Below are positions 1 through 5,642 of a stretch of 9,878 bases of DNA, piece by piece (the stretch's first letter is position 1; the number at the start of each line of letters is the position of its first letter). The DNA lies in assembly GCA_002714485.1 (NCBI GenBank), contig PAXM01000034.1:3673-13550 (forward strand). The letters are read 5' to 3'. A program made the translations under genes and the position numbers. The notes under the pieces were generated by a model. That model had not been told where the DNA came from and searched no databases. It saw only the letters and a list, made by a program, of their open reading frames with translations. This stretch comes from Acidimicrobiaceae bacterium. GTDB lineage: Bacteria; Actinomycetota; Acidimicrobiia; Acidimicrobiales; MedAcidi-G1.

Positions 1-94
1 TGGGATGGGTTCGCGTGCGCCATTGATCCTGCCCGGTGGGCGACCTAACGGACTCCTCCGCGCCTATGTCACAAGGCGCGTCTACGTTCGGCTT

Positions 95-1312
95 ATGGAA
101 ACAGCACTGGTACTGGTAGCCGTCTTTTCGGTCCTCGTGACCGTCATGACCGTGGTGTGGGCCGTGCGGCGGCCCACACCTGTGGTTGGAGTCGAGGCCG
201 CGCCACTGGTGGATGCCACGGCGCTAGCCGCCCAGATCGGCGCCGAGGTCCGGGCTCAGGTGACCGAGTCGGCGGCCAACGCTCTGAAGCTCAACAACGA
301 CCAGTTTCTCACCCTGGCCGCCGAACGGATGGGGGCGGTCCACGAGAAAACCAAAGGATTGCTCGACCCGTTCAGCGAGCAGATGCGGAAGCTGGGTGAG
401 ACGGTAGGACATCTCCAGACCGCCCACGAGAAGGACAAGGGCGCGGTAGGCGCTATGACCCTCCAACTAGGACGTCAGATGTCAGACCTACAGACCAGCA
501 CCACCACGCTGACCGAAGCACTCCGTTCTTCCTCGGCCCGCGGTGCATGGGGCGAGAACCAGCTTCGGAACGTCATCGAATTGTCCGGGATGGAGCCGTA
601 CTGTGACTTCACCGAGCAGGTGACGGCCCAGAACCTCGCCGGGGACCGGATCCGGCCCGACGTTAAGGTCCGCCTCCCCAACGGTGCCCAACTGTTCGTG
701 GATGCCAAGGTGCCCCTAGACGCCTACCTCCGTGCCCAAGAAGCCACCGACCAGACGGTGGTAGATGCCGAACTCAAGGCTCACGCCAAGGCTCTGGAGA
801 TGCACGTCAAGGCTCTGGCCGGGAAGAAGTACTGGGAGGCCGACGGCGAGCCGTCGCCCGAGTTCGTCGTCTTGTTCGTGCCCGGTGAGTCCTTTCTCGC
901 CGATGCGCTCCGTGCTGAGCCCGGGCTCCTCCAGGAGGCGATGAATCAGCGGGTACTCCTGGCCTCGCCGGTGAACTTGCTAGCCCTGCTGTGGGCGGTA
1001 GCCGGCGGTTGGCAGCAGGCCAGGCTGGCCGATAACGCACGGACGATCGCCGAACTGGGCACCGAGTTGTACGACCGAGTTGGGACGTTGCTGGACCACG
1101 TTGACAAGACGGGGCGCGGCCTCGGGACGGCGATCGGGGCCTACAACAGGCTGGTGGGATCGGTCGACGATCGTCTTATGCCCACCATGCGGAAGTTCCC
1201 AGATCTGGGCGTGGGTAGTGACGAGTTGGCGTCGCCATCGGACATTGAGCTAGGTCCAAGAGACCTTCGAGCTGCCGAGCTCACGGCGTCCACGGACGAC
1301 GCCAGTTCCTGA
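95..1312 (+). CDS. rmuC: RmuC family protein (DNA recombination/rearrangement-limiting), membrane-anchored
   Basis: 405 aa from the ATG at 95. RmuC proteins have a PD-(D/E)XK-nuclease-like core and are linked in E. coli to limiting inversions at short inverted repeats; the biochemical role is poorly defined. Visible in order: an N-terminal hydrophobic segment at residues ~3-25 (ALVLVAVFSVLVTVMTVVW), so the protein is probably anchored in the inner membrane facing the cytoplasm; a polar helical, coiled-coil-like region at ~40-150; then the conserved core with RGAWGENQL (~149-157), RPDVKVRLPNG (~187-197), FVDAKVPLDAYL (~201-212), FVPGESFLADAL, and NQRVLLASPVNLLALLW. Length is normal for the family. 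The frame stays open upstream to an ATG at 5, but the 30 extra residues are basic, not RmuC-like, and would bury the membrane segment, so 95 is preferred. No strong Shine-Dalgarno is visible at 95, so translation could be leaderless or weakly initiated. It converges with hemD, with 19 bp between them. Confidence 0.9.
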   Translation: METALVLVAVFSVLVTVMTVVWAVRRPTPVVGVEAAPLVDATALAAQIGAEVRAQVTESAANALKLNNDQFLTLAAERMGAVHEKTKGLLDPFSEQMRKLGETVGHLQTAHEKDKGAVGAMTLQLGRQMSDLQTSTTTLTEALRSSSARGAWGENQLRNVIELSGMEPYCDFTEQVTAQNLAGDRIRPDVKVRLPNGAQLFVDAKVPLDAYLRAQEATDQTVVDAELKAHAKALEMHVKALAGKKYWEADGEPSPEFVVLFVPGESFLADALRAEPGLLQEAMNQRVLLASPVNLLALLWAVAGGWQQARLADNARTIAELGTELYDRVGTLLDHVDKTGRGLGTAIGAYNRLVGSVDDRLMPTMRKFPDLGVGSDELASPSDIELGPRDLRAAELTASTDDASS

Positions 1313-1333
1313 GGCGGGGTCCCGCCGACTTTT
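1313..1333 (+). terminator. Rho-independent terminator of rmuC
   Basis: Immediately after the rmuC stop codon, GGCGGG (1313-1318) can pair with CCCGCC (1321-1326), realistically as a 5 bp GC stem with a 4-nt loop. It is followed by GAC and TTTT (1330-1333). The T-run follows the stem only on the plus strand, so it serves rmuC rather than the converging hemD gene. The stem is short and the T-run minimal. It fills the 19 bp convergent gap and touches the hemD stop codon. Confidence 0.55.
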
Positions 1334-2171
1334 AGGGTGTGGTCCGTCGGACTGCTTCGTCTGCCAGGGCATCGATCATGGCCACCAGACGGGCACGGTC
1401 CGGTTCGACCAGACCAGTCATACCGAGCGACCGCATGGCCGCCGAACAGACGGGCCCGACTGAGACCGGAACCACCCGGGTTCCGTCCAGAGCGGCCACC
1501 ATCTCGTCTTCTCGTCCCATCGACCCGGCGACCTCCACGAGGTGCACAGCGGCTTGACGGGTCGTGAAGGTCACAGCGTCTACCCCGCCATTGCACACAG
1601 CGTTGACCAGAGCCTCCGCTGGACCAGAGTCGATCGGGTGGGCCCACCGGTACACAGGAACCACCACTACCTCGGCACAGCACCCGATCAGTGGTGCGGT
1701 CAACTCCTCCTCGTCGGTCCCGTCCAACTGGAGAGCCACGCGATCTCTACCTCCAGTTTGGTACAGGTGGTCGACGATCTGGGCGAACAGTTCGTCGGGA
1801 GCTGACCACGTCACTGTTAGGCCCGCGCGTCGGGCCGCGCTCACCGCCTTCGGACCTCGGGCCAGTACCTCGGAGCCAGCAAGGGCACGGCGGAGACCCG
1901 CCCCGATCCCCGTGGCGTCCATGGCCTCCAGCCACATGCTCAGGCCCATCCCCGTCTGCAGCACCGTCGTCGTTGGTGGGTCGGTGGTCAGGGCCCGTGA
2001 TACCTCCAGCAACCGGCCGTCGTTGCTGAGATCGAGCGTCCGCATGGTGCAGCCGTGCACCACCTTGGCACCCCGGCGCCGCAGCGCGTCGGCCTGCAGG
2101 TTGGCTCGTCTCTCAGCGGTCATACCTACCCGCCATCCGGTCAGAGGGCCAGTCGGCAGCGATTCACCCAC
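1332..2171 (-). CDS. hemD: Uroporphyrinogen-III synthase (HemD) family protein, stand-alone domain
   Basis: 279 aa from a GTG start at 2171. HemD cyclises hydroxymethylbilane to uroporphyrinogen III with inversion of ring D, the branch point to haem, sirohaem and B12. Family landmarks of the two-lobed fold: TGWRVGMTAERR with a following helix (residues ~11-30, lobe 1); ARGPKAVSAARRAGL (~104-118), matching the family's G-x-K-T-A helix; VVVVPVYRW (~168-176), the conserved vYR strand; VDAVTFTTRQAAVHL (~197-211), the D-x-v-x-F-T-S signature; and VSVGPVCSAAMRSLGM (~236-251). Length fits the plain enzyme (about 250-280 aa). There is no C-terminal winged helix of the kind seen in some actinobacterial HemD-regulator fusions. 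A GAGG Shine-Dalgarno (2185-2182) lies about 10 nt before the GTG. It is last in a likely three-gene minus-strand operon, 42 bp after the amine oxidase. No other tetrapyrrole gene is in the window, so it may be a paralogue rather than the main biosynthetic copy. Confidence 0.82.
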   Translation of the reverse strand: MGESLPTGPLTGWRVGMTAERRANLQADALRRRGAKVVHGCTMRTLDLSNDGRLLEVSRALTTDPPTTTVLQTGMGLSMWLEAMDATGIGAGLRRALAGSEVLARGPKAVSAARRAGLTVTWSAPDELFAQIVDHLYQTGGRDRVALQLDGTDEEELTAPLIGCCAEVVVVPVYRWAHPIDSGPAEALVNAVCNGGVDAVTFTTRQAAVHLVEVAGSMGREDEMVAALDGTRVVPVSVGPVCSAAMRSLGMTGLVEPDRARLVAMIDALADEAVRRTTP

Positions 2172-2213
2172 AGCAGACTTCCCTCATGGGACCAGCATGC
2201 TGGACGTTGACAC

Positions 2214-3599
2214 TCACCATCGGATCCTGCCCAACACGTCTAGTGCGGTAGCGAGAGTCTCGTCGTCGGACCAGGTCTCTATCTCGTCGGCGGGTCGTCC
2301 GGCGTTGAATCCCACAAGCACTGGTCGACCTGTCCAGGGGACGGCGTTGTACCACTCGATGAAGTGACCCGGTGGGTCCGAGGCGTGGGAGAACAGGTCG
2401 ACCTCGGGATCCCAGAAGGCCTCGTCGAAGCACAGGACCACCTTGTCCATGACGCCCATCCCCAGGGAGTTAATGGCTGCGCTCTTAGGCGTGGGAAGGG
2501 CCGGCTGGAACTGAATCGTGCCAGCCTGGAGGACGCCCAATGGGACTGTGACCACCACCGCCCCGCCTCGGTGCTCGTCCTGGTCGGATGTGACGGTGAC
2601 CCCCTGGGGTGACAATTGAATTTTGCGAACCGGCTGTCCTGACCGTACGTCGAGGTCGGTGGCCAACCAGTCGATGATCGGTCTGTACGAGGTACGAGGT
2701 ACGGCGTCTCCTCCCCGGGACCACGAGCCCTCGTGCACCCCGGAGAAGGCGAGGTCCTCGGGACCTGCCGCGAACCAGTGATCGATCTCCGAGGCCAGCA
2801 CGTACTCGAGGAATCGCCGGTTGTCGCCGCTGAAATTGCTACGCAGTTGTTCGACTGCAGGGGCCATTGATCTGGTGGAGCGACTCCCGTCAAGTAACTC
2901 CTCGACGGCCTCGTACTGGTCTCCCAGACGGACCCACGGCACCGGCGTGCCGTTCGAATCGAACAACAGAGCGTCCTCGTAGTCGGTTGGGACCAGTTCA
3001 ATCCCGAGCGACTCGGTAATCTTGGTGAGCGGGTTGTCCCGGAGCCCATGGAGCCACGAGCCGCCCAGGTCGACCACCGCGTCGCCCATGTCCACGCTCC
3101 AAACGCGCCCGCCGATCCGGTCACGGGCCTCCAAGACCACGACCGGCCGACCGGCTGCTACGAGGTCACGGGCAGCACCCAAGCCGGCCGCGCCGGCGCC
3201 AACCACCACGACCGGTCCCGGAGGTGCCGTCGCCAACACCTCGGCGGCGGCACGGAGACCCGACGCTAGAGCTCCGTGCACGGTGGCTGGGTGGTCCAGG
3301 TCGGTCGCCTCTCCGGCGAAGAAGATGCGAGCGTCGACCGGTTGGGCCAGGGTCCTGCGGGTCGTGGACGATGTCCCAGGAGCGAGGTATGAGTAGGCGC
3401 CTCGTGCCCACGGGTCAGCTCGCCACCGGGTGATCCGCCAGTCCACAAGGTCGGGAAGGGCCGATCGCACGGATGTCGCACCGGACGCCATCCCCGTGGG
3501 TGCCGACGATCCGCAGGCGGCCAGACCCAGCGCGGAGGCAGTTAGCCCGGCTAGAAAGTCCCGGCGCCTCACGCTTGACCCGTCACAGCAGGACCCCAT
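2214..3599 (-). CDS. Tat-exported FAD amine oxidase lipoprotein with circularly permuted domain order
   Basis: 461 aa from the ATG at 3599; an in-frame GTG at 3572 gives 452 aa. Flavin amine oxidases oxidise amines to imines with H2O2 formation; the substrate here is unknown. N-terminus: a Tat motif RRRDFLAG (~11-18), a hydrophobic stretch and lipobox L-A-A-C (Cys29), predicting export of the folded flavoprotein and lipid anchoring. Next comes what is normally the C-terminus: ITRWRADPWARGAYSY (~56-71), FFAGEATD (~93-100), HPATVHGALASGLRAA (~103-118). A short PPGP linker then leads to what is normally the N-terminus: VVVVGAGAAGLGAARDL (~130-146), EARDRIGGRVW (~157-167), DLGGSWLHG (~177-185). 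The substrate/middle domain follows, including GMGVMDKVVLCFDEAFW (~380-396), whose Lys386 matches the LSD1/polyamine-oxidase lysine. The protein ends in ALDVLGRIRW, where the displaced segment would normally begin. All parts are present once, in circularly permuted order. From the ATG it overlaps the phosphotransferase gene by 17 nt; from the GTG there is a 10 nt gap. Neither start has a clear Shine-Dalgarno. Family call is secure; start is uncertain. Confidence 0.88.
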   Translation of the reverse strand: MGSCCDGSSVRRRDFLAGLTASALGLAACGSSAPTGMASGATSVRSALPDLVDWRITRWRADPWARGAYSYLAPGTSSTTRRTLAQPVDARIFFAGEATDLDHPATVHGALASGLRAAAEVLATAPPGPVVVVGAGAAGLGAARDLVAAGRPVVVLEARDRIGGRVWSVDMGDAVVDLGGSWLHGLRDNPLTKITESLGIELVPTDYEDALLFDSNGTPVPWVRLGDQYEAVEELLDGSRSTRSMAPAVEQLRSNFSGDNRRFLEYVLASEIDHWFAAGPEDLAFSGVHEGSWSRGGDAVPRTSYRPIIDWLATDLDVRSGQPVRKIQLSPQGVTVTSDQDEHRGGAVVVTVPLGVLQAGTIQFQPALPTPKSAAINSLGMGVMDKVVLCFDEAFWDPEVDLFSHASDPPGHFIEWYNAVPWTGRPVLVGFNAGRPADEIETWSDDETLATALDVLGRIRW

Positions 3600-4635
3600 C
3601 GACCAATTGGCCCGCCATGGTAAGGAGTCGGACAGCGCGGTCGTGGAGGTCGCGACCAGTTTCAACCGGTGCGCGTCCGGACGCCGCCCGGGCGTTGGTT
3701 CCCTCAAGGATGATGCCGAGCTTGTAGCACGCCAGCGTCCACCACCAGGCCAGATCGTCAAGGGAAAGGCCTGTTCGGTCGGCATAACGGTCTGCGAGTT
3801 CCCGCCATCCAGGGAAACCTGGAGCACCAGCGGAGAACGAACCGACGCCCCGAGAAGTAGCCAACAGCCAAGCAAGGTCGAGGCGGGGGTCCCCTGAAGT
3901 CGTGAGTTCCCAGTCGACAATGGCTGCCACTGCTGGACGGTCGTGCCGGGCCATCACGTTTGCCAAGTGAAAGTCACCGTGGATGATCCGGATCGTTGCC
4001 TCGATTGGGCGGTGCTTGTCTAGCCAGATCCCCACTCGGTCCACATCTGGAAGGTCTGGGCCGTCGTAACCCTCGGCCTCCGCGTACGACTCGAGTAGTG
4101 ACCGCCATCGGGGAACCTGTCGCTCGAGCCAGCCGTCGGGGTGCCCGAGGTCCCCGAGCCCAACAGCCGACTGATCCACGACGGCCAGCGCGGCGATGGA
4201 GTCGACCATCGACAGGCCAAACTCATGCTGCCAGCGCGGGTCGTCGTATCGCCCCTCCAAGCCTGACCCAGGGTTGAAGCCGTCTACGACCTCACCGAGG
4301 TGGAAGCACGTTCCGATCACCGACGGGTCGTCGCACACAGCGTGAAACGCAGGGTGGGGGACATCGCTTCCCGATAGGGCTGCCAGCACCCGAGCCTCCC
4401 GGAGCATCGTCTCGTCACTGTTCGGCCGGGGATGTCGTGGCGGCCGTCGAAGGACCATCGTCGTCCCATCCTCGCGGGTGAGGTGGAAGAGATGGTTCTG
4501 GGTGCCGCCCGTCAGTTCCCGGACGGCCACCACCGCACCATTGCCCGGCGCTTGGCTTCTGGCGAGCCAGGCCTGCAGGGCCGGCCAGTCGAGGAGCCCG
4601 CCCATGTCGTCCAACGTTTCCCCGGGTCCGACCAT
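3583..4635 (-). CDS. Phosphotransferase family protein (APH/ACAD10-11-like kinase fold)
   Basis: 350 aa from the ATG at 4635; an in-frame ATG at 4605 (MGGLLDWPAL) is an alternative, and neither has a convincing Shine-Dalgarno. Protein-kinase-like small-molecule phosphotransferase: the N-lobe has LTGGTQNHLFHL (~41-52, glycine-rich loop region) and VLRRPPRHPRP (~61-71), the LRRPP motif typical of the ACAD10/ACAD11-associated branch. DVPHPAFHAVCDDPSVIG (~91-108) is also characteristic of that branch. The catalytic loop is HGDFHLAN (219-226, with Asp221 and Asn226), and the metal-binding aspartate is Asp241 in AAIVDWELTTSGDPRLDLAW. Family members are usually found with acyl-CoA metabolism, and the animal homologues act on hydroxyacyl substrates; the substrate here cannot be read from sequence, and the branch argues against antibiotic resistance. 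It is the first gene of the minus-strand group, and its 3' end abuts or overlaps the amine oxidase start, suggesting translational coupling. Confidence 0.85.
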   Translation of the reverse strand: MVGPGETLDDMGGLLDWPALQAWLARSQAPGNGAVVAVRELTGGTQNHLFHLTREDGTTMVLRRPPRHPRPNSDETMLREARVLAALSGSDVPHPAFHAVCDDPSVIGTCFHLGEVVDGFNPGSGLEGRYDDPRWQHEFGLSMVDSIAALAVVDQSAVGLGDLGHPDGWLERQVPRWRSLLESYAEAEGYDGPDLPDVDRVGIWLDKHRPIEATIRIIHGDFHLANVMARHDRPAVAAIVDWELTTSGDPRLDLAWLLATSRGVGSFSAGAPGFPGWRELADRYADRTGLSLDDLAWWWTLACYKLGIILEGTNARAASGRAPVETGRDLHDRAVRLLTMAGQLVDGVLL

Positions 4636-4755
4636 CTGATCAGGTTGCCACTACTGTCGTCGGCCGCGACGCGCTGCAAGGGCCGGTACGGCAAGTTCCG
4701 CTCCGACCTTGAAGAGGTTGCGTCGGCAAGGACACCAAGGATTTAGGAGGCGAAG
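4636..4755. promoter_or_regulatory. Divergent intergenic region between the phosphotransferase and pyrimidine-catabolism operons
   Basis: This is the only sizeable non-coding gap and should carry promoters for both divergent transcription units. I see no convincing -35/-10 pair on either strand. An imperfect inverted repeat lies at 4703-4726: CCGAC pairs with GTCGG at the ends, with an alternative inner stem CGACCT (4704-4709) / AGGTTG (4715-4720) around the loop TGAAG. It could be an operator or a leader hairpin. The plus-strand gene has a strong Shine-Dalgarno, AGGAGG at 4745-4750. Confidence 0.45.
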
Positions 4756-5598
4756 GTGGCGAGCGAAGTACGTGCAGCGATGGTCCAGACGGGCTGGACT
4801 GGTGACAAGGAGTCAATGATCGAACTCCACGAGAAGTACCTGGCTGAGGCTGCTGAGGCCGGCGCCCGAGTCATGTGCTTCCAGGAACTCTTCTACGGTC
4901 CCTATTTCTGTCAGGTTCAAGACGCCGCCTTTTACGACTATGCCGAGGCCATCCCCGATGGTCCGACCACGAAGCGTTTCCAAGAGTTGGCAGCCAAGCA
5001 TGGCATGGTGCTCGTCTTGCCGATGTACGAAAAGGAGCAGGAGGGGTTCCTATACAACACGGCGGCCATCATCGACGCTGATGGCACCTACCTTGGCAAG
5101 TATCGCAAGACCCATCTCCCCCAGGTCAAGGGCTTCTGGGAGAAGTTCTACTTCCGTCCCGGGAACCTTGGGTACCCCGTGTTCGAGACCGCCGTCGGTC
5201 GGGTCGGCATATACATCTGCTACGACCGCCACTTCCCTGAGGGATGGCGAGCGCTTGGCCTCAATGGAGCCCAGATGGTCTTCAACCCGTCGGCCACCAG
5301 TCGCGGTCTCTCCTCCTACCTTTGGAAACTCGAGCAGCCCGCTTCGGCGGTGGCCAACATGTACTACGTCGGCGCGAGCAACAGGGTTGGGGTCGAGGAT
5401 CTGGGTGACAACGACTTCTACGGCACTACCTACTTCGTGGACCCCCGCGGACAGTTCGTGGGTGACGTCTGCTCCGATCAGGACGAGGAACTGATCGTGC
5501 GCGACCTCGACTTGGAAATGGTCGATGAGGTACGCAACCAGTGGGCCTTCTACCGGGACCGTCGTCCTGACATGTACGACCCGCTGACACAGGCCTGA
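4756..5598 (+). CDS. Nitrilase-superfamily amidohydrolase, probable beta-ureidopropionase
   Basis: 280 aa from a GTG at 4756, with AGGAGG ending 5 nt upstream, which fixes the start. It is expected to hydrolyse N-carbamoyl-beta-alanine or N-carbamoyl-beta-aminoisobutyrate to the beta-amino acid, CO2 and NH3 in the cytoplasm. The Glu-Lys-Cys triad is intact: Glu44 in MCFQELFYGPYFCQ (40-53), Lys118 in LGKYRKTHLPQVKG, and Cys155 in GIYICYDRHFPEG. Further conserved stretches are GFWEKFYFRPGNLG, FNPSATSRGLS and DNDFYGTTYFVDPRGQF. Length is that of single-domain nitrilase-fold enzymes and shorter than eukaryotic beta-ureidopropionases (about 390 aa). The ELFYGPYFCQ motif also resembles N-carbamoylputrescine amidase (AguB). 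The assignment to beta-ureidopropionase (PydC role) therefore rests largely on the neighbouring dihydropyrimidinase, beta-amino acid transaminase and semialdehyde dehydrogenase. First gene of the plus-strand operon; 44 bp to the aminotransferase. Confidence 0.82.
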   Translation: MASEVRAAMVQTGWTGDKESMIELHEKYLAEAAEAGARVMCFQELFYGPYFCQVQDAAFYDYAEAIPDGPTTKRFQELAAKHGMVLVLPMYEKEQEGFLYNTAAIIDADGTYLGKYRKTHLPQVKGFWEKFYFRPGNLGYPVFETAVGRVGIYICYDRHFPEGWRALGLNGAQMVFNPSATSRGLSSYLWKLEQPASAVANMYYVGASNRVGVEDLGDNDFYGTTYFVDPRGQFVGDVCSDQDEELIVRDLDLEMVDEVRNQWAFYRDRRPDMYDPLTQA

Positions 5599-5642
5599 AG
5601 CGTTTTCGCCCCGAGGGGCCCAATCACACCGTGGGAGACGCG

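Noticed and set aside
5..94. In-frame N-terminal extension of rmuC from the ATG at 5
   Set aside because: The extra 30 residues are basic, rich in Arg/Gly/Pro and precede the membrane segment; RmuC proteins normally begin just before that segment, as from the ATG at 95. I see nothing else in 1-94.
1564..2367. Long plus-strand open frame opposite hemD and the end of the amine oxidase
   Set aside because: It spans two genes on the other strand, has a low-complexity Ser/Arg/Pro-rich composition and no recognisable domain. It is a by-product of high GC.
2214..3599. Amine oxidase as a truncated pseudogene or a fusion of two fragments
   Set aside because: Read from the FAD motif onward it appears to lack its C-terminus, but the missing segment is present once, in frame, at the N-terminus, with conserved residues and a signal peptide in front. 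A single intact permuted gene explains it better; an assembly error remains the main alternative.
3600..3920. Upstream 107-residue in-frame extension of the amine oxidase
   Set aside because: It lies wholly inside the phosphotransferase gene, is not oxidase-like and would put the Tat signal in the middle of the protein.
3583..4635. Aminoglycoside resistance gene
   Set aside because: The HGDFHLAN loop only shows the APH fold. The LRRPP and DVPxP...DPSVIG patterns belong to the ACAD10/11-associated branch, and there is no mobile or resistance context.
4636..4755. Sigma-70 type promoter boxes in the divergent gap
   Set aside because: Candidate TTGNNN hexamers on both strands have no TANNNT-like partner at 16-18 bp, so no promoter can be placed.
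5608..5619. GCCCC-GA-GGGGC palindrome after the amidohydrolase as a terminator
   Set aside because: The loop would be only 2 nt, no T-run follows, and the next co-directional gene starts within 25 bp.
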